Assembly (NCBI GenBank): GCA_016930995.1
Contig: JAFGFQ010000093.1
Coordinates: 1-26,235 of the forward strand
Source of the DNA: Thermoplasmatota archaeon
GTDB taxonomy: Archaea; Thermoplasmatota; E2; DHVEG-1
Reading direction: 5' to 3'
DNA length: 26,235 nucleotides
The stretch's first letter is position 1; every line of letters starts with the position of its first letter. Shown piece by piece: positions 16,852-25,549 of this stretch. Under the pieces are notes generated by a model, which saw nothing but the letters and a program-made list of their open reading frames with translations, was not told where the DNA came from and did not search any database. A program made the translations under genes and the position numbers.

Positions 16852-18150
16852 ATGGTAGAAATCGCTCCATTCAAAGGAATAACATACAACAAGGAGAAAA
16901 TAACAAATCTTGACGATGTCATGTCACCACCCTACGACATCATCTCAGAACACATGCAAACTGATCTGTACCAAAAAAATGAGTATAACTTTGTCAAACT
17001 CATCTTAGGAAAAATCCTGCCTGATGATACAGATACCAACAACAGGTACACGAGAGCAAAACATCTCTTTGACCTCTGGCAGACCAAAAAAATACTCATA
17101 CCTTCTAACGCACCTGCTCTATTTCCTTATACAGTAAACTATACGGTTAACAAGAGAAAAAAACAGATGAACGGATTTTTTGTTCTTCTCAAACTCGACC
17201 CAGAATATACAACAGTCAAAGCCCATGAAAAAACACTAGCCAAACCAAAAGCTGACCGGCTCAATCTCCTTCGTGCATGCTCTGCAAACCTTGAACCAAT
17301 CCAGCTCATGTACATCGATGAAAAAGACCACATCAGAAAAACCATGGATGCTCACATTAAAACCCCCCTCATCACAGTCAAAGGATACGATGGATTTACC
17401 CATCAGCTCTGGCGTCTGGACGACCCCAGAATCGTCCGTTCTATCGTAGATGAACTTGGAAAGAAAATTTTGTTCATCGCAGATGGTCATCACCGATATC
17501 AGACCTCTGTGAATTACGCAGCAGAGAAACGACAGCAGACGGGTGATACCAACCCTCATGCTCCTTTCAATTACATCATGGTAGTCCTCTGTAATATGCT
17601 AGACCCTGGCCTTTCTATCCTGCCAACGCATCGTCTTATTTCGAAGCCACAAGTGAATTTTGATGATGTAACACAAAGACTCGAACGATACTTTACTGTT
17701 GAAAAACGATCAGTTGTCGGAAAGGATTACCAAAAAATAGGAAAACACATCATGAACGACATCGCAACAGACACCCAGCATATGTTTGCCCTCTACACAA
17801 AAGGCGCGTACTACATCCTGACGCTTAAGGATGAAACGATTATGGACCAAAAAGCACCCGACCATTCGAAAACCTGGAGGACCCTTGATGTCTCTATCCT
17901 TCATAAACTCATTCTAGAGGAATTCCTTGGAATCACCGAGAAAAACCTTGAGGACCACGTGAAATACACCCGGGTTGATGCAGAGGCAATCCAATATGTG
18001 GATGAAGGAAAATACGATTTCTCGTTTCTCATCAATGCAACAAAGATAGACCAGTTAAAAGCAGTCGCAGACGCAAGCGAGCATATGCCACAGAAATCCA
18101 CATATTTCCTGCCAAAGATGCTATCTGGACTTGTCATGTATCAGATGTAA
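16852..18150 (+). CDS. DUF1015 family protein
   Basis: 432-residue cytosolic protein of the DUF1015 family, found in bacteria and archaea and related to the ParB/sulfiredoxin-like SerK serine kinase fold. Recognisable parts are the start EIAPFKGITYNKEKI, VMSPPYDIIS, the hallmark ILFIADGHHRYQTSVNYA near residues 205-222, and FLPKMLSGLVMY at the end. Function is not established for most members; a nucleotide-dependent kinase is a reasonable guess. ATG at 16852 is preceded by AGGAGG eight to nine bases upstream. It is transcribed alone, divergent from the NosD-like gene, and uses notably more C-ending codons than its neighbours. Confidence 0.92.
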   Translation: MVEIAPFKGITYNKEKITNLDDVMSPPYDIISEHMQTDLYQKNEYNFVKLILGKILPDDTDTNNRYTRAKHLFDLWQTKKILIPSNAPALFPYTVNYTVNKRKKQMNGFFVLLKLDPEYTTVKAHEKTLAKPKADRLNLLRACSANLEPIQLMYIDEKDHIRKTMDAHIKTPLITVKGYDGFTHQLWRLDDPRIVRSIVDELGKKILFIADGHHRYQTSVNYAAEKRQQTGDTNPHAPFNYIMVVLCNMLDPGLSILPTHRLISKPQVNFDDVTQRLERYFTVEKRSVVGKDYQKIGKHIMNDIATDTQHMFALYTKGAYYILTLKDETIMDQKAPDHSKTWRTLDVSILHKLILEEFLGITEKNLEDHVKYTRVDAEAIQYVDEGKYDFSFLINATKIDQLKAVADASEHMPQKSTYFLPKMLSGLVMYQM

Positions 18151-18227
18151 CAGGCAAAGGGAAAATCCCATTTTGCTATTCTATCACCACAGTTTTAAAT
18201 ACCTCGCAGAAGAAAGGAGTATCTGGT

Positions 18228-18284
18228 GAGGAAGGGAAAAACGTATTCTCATGTTTCTTCTTCATATTTTTCCCCTCCTTCCTC
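18228..18284 (+). ncRNA. Possible small hairpin RNA or bidirectional terminator
   Basis: A long inverted repeat pairs GAGGAAGG..GAAAAA (18228-18241) with TTTTTCCCCTCCTTCCTC (18267-18284) across a 25-base loop. TTTTAAATA at 18193-18201 is a good TATA box that would start transcription near 18222-18227. T-rich sequence after the hairpin could end it. It lies between the convergent DUF1015 and m5C methyltransferase genes, so a shared terminator is the other reading. Confidence 0.3.
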
Positions 18285-18315
18285 GCTATTTCATTATTCC
18301 ATTTTTCTTCTTTCT

Positions 18316-19425
18316 TTATGTTTTTCTCAAAACAGAAAGGAAAAACAAATCACCTCGAGAAACCCTGAGAAACAGGCCAAAGTCATTCCTTTGGAGATAT
18401 TTCCCATAAAGGACATTCTCATATGGGACAAGCGTAAAACCAGTCTGTTGCATAAAATTATGTATGACTTGCTCGGTTTCCTCAGGGGTAATAGTACACA
18501 CAGCGTAAATCAGATGTCCTTTCGGTTTCAGGTTCTGAGCAGCCTGCCTTAACAAAGTCATTTGTGTTTGTGGATACATCCCAACACCATCGACGTATTT
18601 TGCTTCTGGGTTTCTGCGTGCTGCGCCAAGCCCAGAGCAAGGAGCATCCACCAACACCACGTCAAAGGATGCATCAGACGGGTGATTTTCGACGATAACA
18701 CTAGCATCGTATTCATCGCACCGTCGTTTCAATGTCCTTCGTTTTTCATCGTTTTTCTCATACGCATGCATGTTCTTTCCGTTTTTTACCATCGATGCCA
18801 TGGCAAGGCTTTTTCCCCCGTTACCTGCGCACATGTCATAGATAGAATCTCCTAAGAACACGGCAATATGGGAAACGAGTTGACTGCTTTCGTCTTGCAC
18901 ATGAGCATAACGGTGCTGGATGACTTTTGAGTATTTACTCACTGAGGTGGTATGCAGGGCGGTTGGAAGAATTCCTTGCTCCATTGGTAATGATTCCTGT
19001 TGAAGCAGAGCGATGAGCTCCGTACTTGTCGTTCTATTAAAATTTATACAGAGCGTAGTTGGTGGTGTCTCATTGAGAATCTCAGCCCATTCTGCATGGT
19101 CTTTAAGGATGCCAGCGACATACGATGAACAGGAATACCGATATTCAAATGGGTAGGATACAGCATCCGACTGTGCACCATCTAAGGCAAGTTGGAGATA
19201 CGTCTCAGCTGCAGGAGACAGCCCTCGGCTGTCGATGATATGTTCATAAAGTCTTCTCCATCGAACAACCGTATGAACGATGTCTGCAATCTGCTGTCTT
19301 TGATCTTTTGATAGACCAGCAGAGGGAAGAATGTCTCGTAGACAGCGCGCCATGTTTCCCTTTTTTAGATATTTTCTAATAATCTGGACCGCTATCTTTT
19401 TTTCCATAGCAACCATATCATCCAT
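18316..19425 (-). CDS. NOL1/NOP2/Sun family RNA m5C methyltransferase
   Basis: 369-residue SAM-dependent RNA cytosine-5 methyltransferase with the RsmB/NSUN layout. The N-terminal NusB-like helical domain includes RCLRDILPSAGLSKDQRQQI, and a linker is followed by the catalytic domain. Motifs are YDMCAGNGGKSLAMA (SAM binding, near 193-207), VLVDAPCSGLGAARRNPE (motif IV, near 256) and YAVCTITPEETE (motif VI, near 305, with the nucleophilic cysteine; TCS is commoner than CTI). The substrate may be tRNA or rRNA. Start ATG at 19425 could be replaced by one of the next two in-frame ATGs at residues 4 and 7. Confidence 0.93.
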   Translation of the reverse strand: MDDMVAMEKKIAVQIIRKYLKKGNMARCLRDILPSAGLSKDQRQQIADIVHTVVRWRRLYEHIIDSRGLSPAAETYLQLALDGAQSDAVSYPFEYRYSCSSYVAGILKDHAEWAEILNETPPTTLCINFNRTTSTELIALLQQESLPMEQGILPTALHTTSVSKYSKVIQHRYAHVQDESSQLVSHIAVFLGDSIYDMCAGNGGKSLAMASMVKNGKNMHAYEKNDEKRRTLKRRCDEYDASVIVENHPSDASFDVVLVDAPCSGLGAARRNPEAKYVDGVGMYPQTQMTLLRQAAQNLKPKGHLIYAVCTITPEETEQVIHNFMQQTGFTLVPYENVLYGKYLQRNDFGLFLRVSRGDLFFLSVLRKT

Positions 19426-19514
19426 CTCCTGCTATTAAATCCATTGCCATTCAGAACGTCCATAGAGGAAGTTAACGAAAATTCATATATGGAGATGTTG
19501 TTGTCATTTCACTT

Positions 19515-20141
19515 ATGGATCTGCTTCATTTTGTTCTCACTGTCATCCTTCTGACGGCTTCAGGTGCTTTAGCACCCGGTCCGTTGTTCTTCCAGACGAT
19601 TTCTCAAGGAACAAAAACAGGAGCTCGCAGCGGTCTTATTTTTTCCTTTGCGCATACCATCGTTGAGTTCTCTTTGATTATGCTGCTAGCACTTGGCCTT
19701 CTTGCCGTACGAAATGAAGGTTTTATCAGAACAATTATCGGCGTCCTTGGTGGTATTGTCCTCATCGTTTTTGGGGTGTATCAACTCCTCAGCGCTTTAC
19801 GGAAAAAGCAGGTAGAAAAAAAAGAAGCAGTCTCATCGCAACGCCTTTTCATAATCGGTATTCTTTTTACCGGACTTAATCCGTATTTCATTCTTTGGTG
19901 GTTGACGGTTGGGTCCAATCTTATCCTGCTTGCATTAGAGTTTGCTGCACTTGCCGGCGTCGTCTTTATGTTTATCTGTCACGTGTGGATGGACTATGTC
20001 TGGTTGACCGGTGTTGCCTATTTTGCTAAACGAGGGGTAAACGCCCTTGGATCAACATGGTATCGTGCTATTATTGGTATATTTGGTGTTATCCTCCTTT
20101 ATTTTGGTATCTCATTCCTTGGAGATGCAGTGCTTTGGTAA
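19515..20141 (+). CDS. LysE family transporter
   Basis: 208-residue integral membrane protein of the LysE/RhtB exporter family, which exports amino acids or similar small metabolites using the proton gradient. Six hydrophobic segments are visible. The diagnostic first segment is LTASGALAPGPLFFQTISQG; GLIFSFAHTIVEFSLIML, IGVLGGIVLIVFGVYQLL and FTGLNPYFILWWLTVGSNL follow. Length is normal. TCATATATGG lies about 28 bases upstream of the ATG, so the transcript is leaderless or nearly so. The substrate cannot be read from the sequence. Confidence 0.92.
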   Translation: MDLLHFVLTVILLTASGALAPGPLFFQTISQGTKTGARSGLIFSFAHTIVEFSLIMLLALGLLAVRNEGFIRTIIGVLGGIVLIVFGVYQLLSALRKKQVEKKEAVSSQRLFIIGILFTGLNPYFILWWLTVGSNLILLALEFAALAGVVFMFICHVWMDYVWLTGVAYFAKRGVNALGSTWYRAIIGIFGVILLYFGISFLGDAVLW

Positions 20142-20335
20142 TGATTTTACCATGATCAAACTAGGCTAAGGATCATCCCGCCTCCAGGATGGTTTATGAT
20201 ATCCTTTCTAAACACCTCTAGACTCGCTGTACATCGTCTTCTTTTAATTGATCGAACAATATTAAAAAAGAACGCGGTCCTTTCGATTTGTACAATATTT
20301 AAAAGGAAAGTCTTATAGATATTAAAAATGTAATT

Positions 20336-20497
20336 ATGAATGATGAATGTATGGGAATATGTCCTTATTGCAAACAACATGTAGATCTTCGCAATGTGCA
20401 GATTGAAAAGAAAGGAAAAGGAGTTGTTACGCAAGATAGGATTTACGTTTGCCCCTATTGCGATTATATCCTTGGATTTTCTTATGCCCTGAGATAA
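20336..20497 (+). CDS. Mini zinc-ribbon protein 1 (53 residues)
   Basis: Short gene with two CPYC knuckles: ICPYCKQHV at 8-16 and VCPYCDYIL at 38-46, 25 residues apart, which makes a zinc ribbon. The end is GFSYALR. It starts at ATG 20336, preceded by a TATA-like AATATTTAAAAGG (about 20293-20305) that gives a short leader, and ends before a T-run at about 20511. The likely role is nucleic-acid or protein binding; no partner is known. It resembles the next gene in layout, so the two may be tandem paralogues. Confidence 0.65.
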   Translation: MNDECMGICPYCKQHVDLRNVQIEKKGKGVVTQDRIYVCPYCDYILGFSYALR

Positions 20498-20633
20498 AAA
20501 ACTCATGGAATTTTTTTTATTCATCTAAAGAAACTTATTTCGTTCACCGATGGTGATACTTTGGGATTCAATCCTGTGTATTTCCAAAAAATATAAAACA
20601 AACGAAACGATTTGGAGTCAAGAGGAGAGAAAA

Positions 20634-20777
20634 ATGACATATATATGCAGATGGTGTGATAATAATTTTGAGGAATCGGGAAAAAAACCCCTGGATTCCG
20701 AGTTTAAAGATGGGGTTTTATGTTGTCCTCGCTGCGGAAATATCACTTATGGCTTTCTAGTATATAAGGAAAAATAA
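20634..20777 (+). CDS. Mini zinc-ribbon protein 2 (47 residues)
   Basis: 47-residue protein with CRWC at 5-8 and CPRC at 33-36 (with a further Cys at 32), forming a zinc ribbon, and the end ITYGFLVYKEK. ATG at 20634 was chosen over the longer frame from 20550 because AGAGGAGAG lies directly upstream and the extension looks non-coding. A TATA-like ATATAAAA at 20591-20598 lies about 40 bases before. It has the same ribbon-then-GF/Y tail layout as the previous gene. Function is unknown. Confidence 0.65.
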   Translation: MTYICRWCDNNFEESGKKPLDSEFKDGVLCCPRCGNITYGFLVYKEK

Positions 20778-20881
20778 CAGACAACCTAAAAATATCCTTC
20801 TTAAAAATGTTTGATGTATCAATCCGCTTTTTAACCAAGTGATTATCTTATAAAAACATCTTTATTCTATAAAATCACCAT

Positions 20882-21022
20882 TTACAAATCAATGGAAAAA
20901 ATCTCTCTTTTTTGGATAATCCGGCAAGGATGTGAACCATCATGAATGACAAGTTCCGAGGCACGTTCTTCAAGAATATCGCATGTAACTTCTTCTCCAT
21001 TAAACATTTTGATAATAGACAT
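20882..21022 (-). CDS. Small protein of unknown function (46 residues)
   Basis: Starts MSIIKMFNGEEVTCDILEER and ends KREIFSIDL. The pattern of short strands (VTCDIL, SELVIHDG, CRIIQKREIFSI) suggests a small beta-barrel. Two cysteines, C14 and C33, could form a disulfide or metal site. A GAGAGGAG ribosome-binding site lies about ten bases upstream, and an AT-rich box (GATATATTATT) precedes it. I do not recognise the family. A longer overlapping frame (20875-21072) looks like an out-of-frame shadow. Confidence 0.5.
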   Translation of the reverse strand: MSIIKMFNGEEVTCDILEERASELVIHDGSHPCRIIQKREIFSIDL

Positions 21023-21112
21023 TTCCCAACCGCTCCTCTCTGCACCTTACCGTCCTGAAATAGTTTTCTCATTAATAATATATCCGTGATACAAGAAAAT
21101 TAAGCCTCCCTC

Positions 21113-21334
21113 TCAGTTCCCTGAATCTTCTTCAGCTTTCAAATACTCATAGACCGCAAATAGAAGAAGAAGAACCCCAAGAATAAACAACACCGCCCAA
21201 TCAAAGAACTTATCGATAAGGGAAAAACGATAAATTTCCGTCGGTTGCATCAGGAAAAAGCGAAGACCTATCCCCATCATCCACCCTGAGCAGCACATGA
21301 AAAGGATATGGTGTAATTTAAATCTCATATGCAT
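21113..21334 (-). CDS. Small two-helix membrane protein (71-73 residues)
   Basis: Two hydrophobic segments: HILFMCCSGWMMGIGLRFFL and, after a short PTEIYRFSLIDKF loop, WAVLFILGVLLLLFAVYEYL. The tail KAEEDSGN is acidic. The second ATG (21328) is the better start, since GGGGA sits six bases before it and the first ATG (21334) has no spacing. A pair of adjacent cysteines lies in helix one. Function is unknown; the two-helix layout resembles the 8291 and 11826 membrane proteins only in size. Confidence 0.65.
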   Translation of the reverse strand: MHMRFKLHHILFMCCSGWMMGIGLRFFLMQPTEIYRFSLIDKFFDWAVLFILGVLLLLFAVYEYLKAEEDSGN

Positions 21335-21441
21335 TCCCCACTCATCGTATCATTCCAGCGAATTTTCTAAAAGACTTCTCTCTTACAACGCGACAATCCA
21401 TTTATAAAAACCATTTCTGCATGAGGCCATACCTTTCCTAC

Positions 21442-21564
21442 CTATTCCTGTTTTTTCTCAAGAATCGCTACTCGTGCTTCAAGCTTCTTTATCTGGTCCT
21501 GTAACACGAATAACATATCGTCAATATCTCCTCTCCAATTGTCCAGATCTTGTTCATCAAGCAT
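21442..21564 (-). CDS. Small coiled-coil protein (40 residues)
   Basis: 40 residues beginning MLDEQDLDNWRGDIDDMLFV and continuing LQDQIKKLEARVAILEKKQ. Leucine/isoleucine spacing gives a short heptad pattern at about 18-38. The ribosome-binding site GGGTGGTGAG, five bases before the ATG, is the strongest in this cluster, which supports it as a real gene. It is probably a small regulator or oligomerisation partner. Confidence 0.55.
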   Translation of the reverse strand: MLDEQDLDNWRGDIDDMLFVLQDQIKKLEARVAILEKKQE

Positions 21565-21673
21565 TCTTCTCACCACCCCATTATCATATTTCTAAACGAT
21601 GGTTTCTTTAAAAATATATCCGAAACGAACAGAAAGACTCCTACTACGAGCATATACATACAAGGTCCCCTTC

Positions 21674-21685
21674 AAAAGAAAAAAA
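21674..21685 (-). terminator. T-run terminator of the beta-helix gene
   Basis: A-rich runs on the plus strand read as a T-rich tract on the minus strand, nine bases after the stop of the 21694 gene. Confidence 0.4.
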
Positions 21686-21693
21686 TGGGAGTA

Positions 21694-23295
21694 TTAGTAT
21701 CCCAAAAGAGTTCTTAGAAGTGGAAATGCATGGGGGAACTGCTTGACAAGCCAATTGAAAATGGGAAACGTGGACCAAACTAGCGTGCTTTTTGGTGTTT
21801 TTAAAGTTACATCAATTGCGCAATAATCACTAGAATTATCAGAGTTGACGATTTTTAGTGTCCCAGTAAATTTCCTATTTTTATTAGGGGGAGCAGTAAT
21901 CAGTACCTGGACGGTTAACGGTCCCATCCCTGGAGTAAGGTCTGTCCCGCTCTCAGGTTGTATCGTCCAGACGCCCCATGTGGGTTTATCCACAACTTCC
22001 CAAGAAAGTTCAGAATAGAGATAGCCAATATTTTCAACGGTGAAACTACCGGTGACATTGCCCCCGGGAGAGACATGCTCCCATAATAATTCTCCATCAC
22101 ATGTAAGATCCGATGAAATATCTGTTATCCACGGGTCGAAGAGGACCTCACCAGAGAGGATATCACCGAGCCCGCTAGGGTTATTATTTGGATCATACGG
22201 ACCTGTAGGATCACCCCACCAGTTCTGCGTTGCCTGCAGAGGAGCATCATGATAGGTTGAACCATCAAACCATTGTTCGCTTATCGCACCATACCCATTG
22301 TCATGGATTTCGTTGTAAATCAGCACAATGTTTTCATTTGGTACGATCTGAATCCCATGCATGTTCTCATAGATATGGTTATTCTCAATAAGGACCGTGC
22401 TATTTTTACAGTTATACACTGGCCCGTAGTTCCTCCAGTTATCTATAATGATTCCACCAGAACTCCAATCAACAATCTGTGTGTTCCCATGGTTATATAT
22501 TTCATTTCCCTTGATGATTCCATCGCAAGGGGCATCGATTCCCTCGATTTCAATACCGTAATTCACCCAGTTGTGCACGTTATATACTTGACCGACAAGA
22601 GAGCAATTTATTACCTGTAATGTTGTGCCTGTTTTCGCATACACAGCAATGCGACCATAATCCGTTATCACACAGTCAGAGATACTCACCGACGAATCAA
22701 GAATCACCCGTACTGCTAAACCATTCATATTTTCAATACTATTTGCATCGATTACACAATCCCGTAGTTCCCCTGAAGACTGTTGAAAAAAGATGGTAAA
22801 GTCACGGCCAGTTGGCACAGGATCGATTCCAACAACATGAAAACCTTCCAAAATAATATCGTCTGAATTATTGATAAAAATCACATTGTTCACAAATGCC
22901 GTATAGGAGATATCATAAGCAAGTTGGTTCCCAGTAACAAGGGGGTCGTCCTCTCCGATGATGTCAAGGTCATTTCTGTCTTCAATGACGAATACTTCAT
23001 AGATGCCCTCCTTTACATGGACTGATCCTGTATCATCAACGTTATCTATCCCATCTTGAATGGTATCAAAAGCGTCATATCCCCAGGTATGACCATCGTT
23101 ATATCCTCCGTCATAATAATCATCATCCACCCACACTTCAGGAGGAAAAGAAGAAGTAAAACGATTCATTCTCCCTGTACTTTGTAAGAAAGTTCTTCCT
23201 TCGTAATTACCTAGAACACTAGGTACGATAGCTGCCCCAACAAAAACCAATATACTTCCAACAACAAAACCTTTCGTCCACATACTCTTTCTCAT
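21694..23295 (-). CDS. Secreted beta-helix protein with Ig-like domain and FPLLRTLLGY tail
   Basis: 533 residues from ATG 23295, chosen because GGGAGGAATT precedes it and MRKSMWTKGFVVGSILVF then forms a proper signal peptide; an upstream start at 23322 is spurious. EVWVDDDYYDGGYNDGHTW and YDAFDTIQDGIDNV open a right-handed beta-helix of the NosD/pectate-lyase type, which ends with TQNWWGDPTGPYDPNNN and LFDPWI. A beta-sandwich domain follows (PGGNVTGSFTVENIGYLY to YCAIDVTLKTPK). The C-terminus is hydrophobic, FPHAFPLLRTLLGY, a tail recurring in exported proteins of related archaea. Carbohydrate binding at the cell surface is the likely role; no catalytic residue is evident. Confidence 0.88.
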   Translation of the reverse strand: MRKSMWTKGFVVGSILVFVGAAIVPSVLGNYEGRTFLQSTGRMNRFTSSFPPEVWVDDDYYDGGYNDGHTWGYDAFDTIQDGIDNVDDTGSVHVKEGIYEVFVIEDRNDLDIIGEDDPLVTGNQLAYDISYTAFVNNVIFINNSDDIILEGFHVVGIDPVPTGRDFTIFFQQSSGELRDCVIDANSIENMNGLAVRVILDSSVSISDCVITDYGRIAVYAKTGTTLQVINCSLVGQVYNVHNWVNYGIEIEGIDAPCDGIIKGNEIYNHGNTQIVDWSSGGIIIDNWRNYGPVYNCKNSTVLIENNHIYENMHGIQIVPNENIVLIYNEIHDNGYGAISEQWFDGSTYHDAPLQATQNWWGDPTGPYDPNNNPSGLGDILSGEVLFDPWITDISSDLTCDGELLWEHVSPGGNVTGSFTVENIGYLYSELSWEVVDKPTWGVWTIQPESGTDLTPGMGPLTVQVLITAPPNKNRKFTGTLKIVNSDNSSDYCAIDVTLKTPKSTLVWSTFPIFNWLVKQFPHAFPLLRTLLGY

Positions 23296-23656
23296 GTTGA
23301 ATTCCTCCCGTGTCAAAATCACAGGTTACATAATCATATGCGGTTATTTCATTTAAATGTTTGGAACTAATAAAAATAACAAAACAGATCATTGAACGGA
23401 TAATACTGTTTCTATTATGGTAATTTTTCAATGAGCCGGTTTATTTCCCCTGCATGTTTTTCGATACGCTCAGGATCCCTGAATGCGTCGGTTGCATATT
23501 CCTTCAATCAAACGTTTAGATTAATAACTGTCTGTTTATTTATACGACAACAACCAAATTGTGTTCATTATGTTGAATCTTGGACATATTTATAAAATTT
23601 AATAATATTATGATGAAAATTATAATAAAGAACAAGATTTATACGGTGATGACGAG
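23296..23656. other. Divergent promoter region with a possible gene remnant
   Basis: AT-rich spacer between divergent exported-protein genes. ATTTAAAT at 23351-23358 is a candidate TATA box for the leftward beta-helix gene, and TTTATAAAA at 23589-23597 for the rightward protease. Minus-strand bases 23507 to 23415 encode a protein-like 30-residue stretch (EYATDAFRDPERIEKHAGEI) from a TTG with no ribosome-binding site; another frame just upstream also reads KRLIEGI, so it may be a frameshifted gene end. Confidence 0.35.
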
Positions 23657-25549
23657 GTGAACATAATTAAAAAAAATACATTGTTAATTCTTGCGGTAAT
23701 CGTTCTGGTTTTACTTGTATTTATGGGAACTATCTCATATTATATTTTTATCGAATCAAGCACACAAATGCAACTATCTGAAGCGACAAATGAAATATAT
23801 GATGATCGTATCAGCCCGGATATAAATCAGGGATTAACTGTTGAAGTATTACGGATTCGTAACCGTGGTCTGATGGAAAAAATGCTCATCTTTGGGACTC
23901 GATGGAAAAAGACTCCTAGCTATTATTGGATTATCGATGTTGATGGGAAGATAGCAGATAGCTCTGGTTTTGTTGGTTTTGGTTCAAGTGGCACCTTTAT
24001 CACATGGGATACCCTTGGAATGGAGACGAAACAGAATTACTACATCGGCGAGGAGACAGAAACATCCAATGTCTGTATTTCAATTATCGAACAGGTGAAC
24101 ACTGGTCTGTTTGGCCGAAAAACAACAACGGTTGAAAAGGAGATGATACGACTTGTGTATGATTTTCGTACGGGTCGATGGTCTGGTGATGATAGTTTTA
24201 TGGATAGTGATGGGTATGGTCATTATCTTGGTGAATCCTATGAAGTCTGGTTAAATCTTTATCAAGCTGATTTTGATCATGATGGTATCCCGTACTGGAT
24301 TGAAGTAAACGTTCTTGGGACAGATCCAACAGTTGATGATAGCACTCTTGACCCGGATTATGATGACATCCCGACAAACTGGGAATGGAAATGGGGATAT
24401 GATCCAATGACGTGGGATGATCATACAAACCTTGATCCTGATGTTGATGGAATCGAAAACACCGAAGAATACCAGATGAGAAAATATTTTGCGAATCCCT
24501 TCCAACCTGATATCTACATCGAAACCGACGGCATGAAAAGGAAAAATTTACGGGATATTAACCATGTGTTCTGGAAGGAGTCGCAGCAGATAGTTATTGA
24601 ACGGTTCGCGCAACATGGCATCTGGGTGTACATCGATGATGGATGGGATGATGGTCCAGTCAATGCAGGTGGTGAGTTAGTGCCATTTATAGAAGAAATG
24701 GATGATGTGCTTGGTGGCCAGGTAAAGGCGTTCTATGATCATAACTTTGCCGATGAGCGAAAAGGGATATTCCGCTACGTCCTTATTGTAAATAGCGCGG
24801 CATGGATTACCCCACCGCAGTATAACTCTTTTGACACCATTAATATCGGCACGAATAAACGTCTTGTACGAAAATCTTATGGGGTGTTTACACCACGGTA
24901 CCATCGAGTAGTGTTAGCAAAAAAAGTAATTCATGAGTTAGGCCATTCCATCGGGTTAATGCCTTCTTCGTTTGCTGGTGTAGATATAAAGAAACCTGTT
25001 GGAATTCGCTATCCAAGTATGCCTGCGCAGGATTATGAAAGCTTACTTAATGACTATCATAGTGTTATGAATTACTATTGGATGGGGAAAGATAGAAAAC
25101 TTGTGGATTATTCTGATGGTTCAAACGGTGCACCCTATGATCAAGACGATTGGGCTCATATTTATTTACCAACCTTCCAGACCGATGCAGTAAATTATGA
25201 GGAGTCCGTCGATGAAACATTCGAGGATTTTGAGATAGTCAACGATTATCAGGGGGTACAACTGAAAGGCTGGACTTATGATCAAAATCTCACACATCAA
25301 TATCAGCAGGAACTCACAAAGCTTGTCTATGTGAAAAACGCAGGATGCAACATGAGCGTTTTTATAAACATGGAAAAGGGACTTAATAATTCACAGGATA
25401 TTCGAATCTATGCGATGCCCAATGTCAGTCCAACCCATACGCTTTGGTCATTGGTTGCCCAAGGAAAACTCAATTCCAATAGAGAAATCACGTTTTATTC
25501 ATTACAGAGTCGCATCAATCAGGTAAAACAGATTATCAGTTCAACCTAG
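23657..25549 (+). CDS. Membrane-anchored HExxH metalloprotease with Asp-rich repeats
   Basis: 630 residues. The N-terminal anchor is LLILAVIVLVLLVFMGTISYYIF (6-29), with the rest outside. A beta domain of about 170 residues is followed by Asp-rich, thrombospondin type-3-like calcium loops (DFDHDGIPYWIEVNVLGTDP, LDPDYDDIPTNWEW, LDPDVDGIENTEEYQ). Next comes the protease core with HELGHSIGLMP at 426-436 and a Met-turn-like SVMNYYWMG about 40 residues later, as in metzincins, although Pro replaces the third His. GTG at 23657 follows GGTGATGA six bases upstream. Calcium probably stabilises it. Substrate is unknown. Confidence 0.87.
   Translation: MNIIKKNTLLILAVIVLVLLVFMGTISYYIFIESSTQMQLSEATNEIYDDRISPDINQGLTVEVLRIRNRGLMEKMLIFGTRWKKTPSYYWIIDVDGKIADSSGFVGFGSSGTFITWDTLGMETKQNYYIGEETETSNVCISIIEQVNTGLFGRKTTTVEKEMIRLVYDFRTGRWSGDDSFMDSDGYGHYLGESYEVWLNLYQADFDHDGIPYWIEVNVLGTDPTVDDSTLDPDYDDIPTNWEWKWGYDPMTWDDHTNLDPDVDGIENTEEYQMRKYFANPFQPDIYIETDGMKRKNLRDINHVFWKESQQIVIERFAQHGIWVYIDDGWDDGPVNAGGELVPFIEEMDDVLGGQVKAFYDHNFADERKGIFRYVLIVNSAAWITPPQYNSFDTINIGTNKRLVRKSYGVFTPRYHRVVLAKKVIHELGHSIGLMPSSFAGVDIKKPVGIRYPSMPAQDYESLLNDYHSVMNYYWMGKDRKLVDYSDGSNGAPYDQDDWAHIYLPTFQTDAVNYEESVDETFEDFEIVNDYQGVQLKGWTYDQNLTHQYQQELTKLVYVKNAGCNMSVFINMEKGLNNSQDIRIYAMPNVSPTHTLWSLVAQGKLNSNREITFYSLQSRINQVKQIISST

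Noticed and set aside
18226..18552. 108-codon frame with GTG start and a GGAG upstream
   Set aside because: Two thirds of it is antisense to the well-conserved C-terminus of the m5C methyltransferase, and the product is Ser/Phe-rich without domain character.
20156..20524. 122-codon minus-strand frame
   Set aside because: It is antisense to the CPYC/CPYC zinc-ribbon gene, which has clear motifs and a promoter.
20875..21072. 65-codon minus-strand frame
   Set aside because: It overlaps the 46-residue gene in another frame; the latter has the ribosome-binding site and a more protein-like composition.
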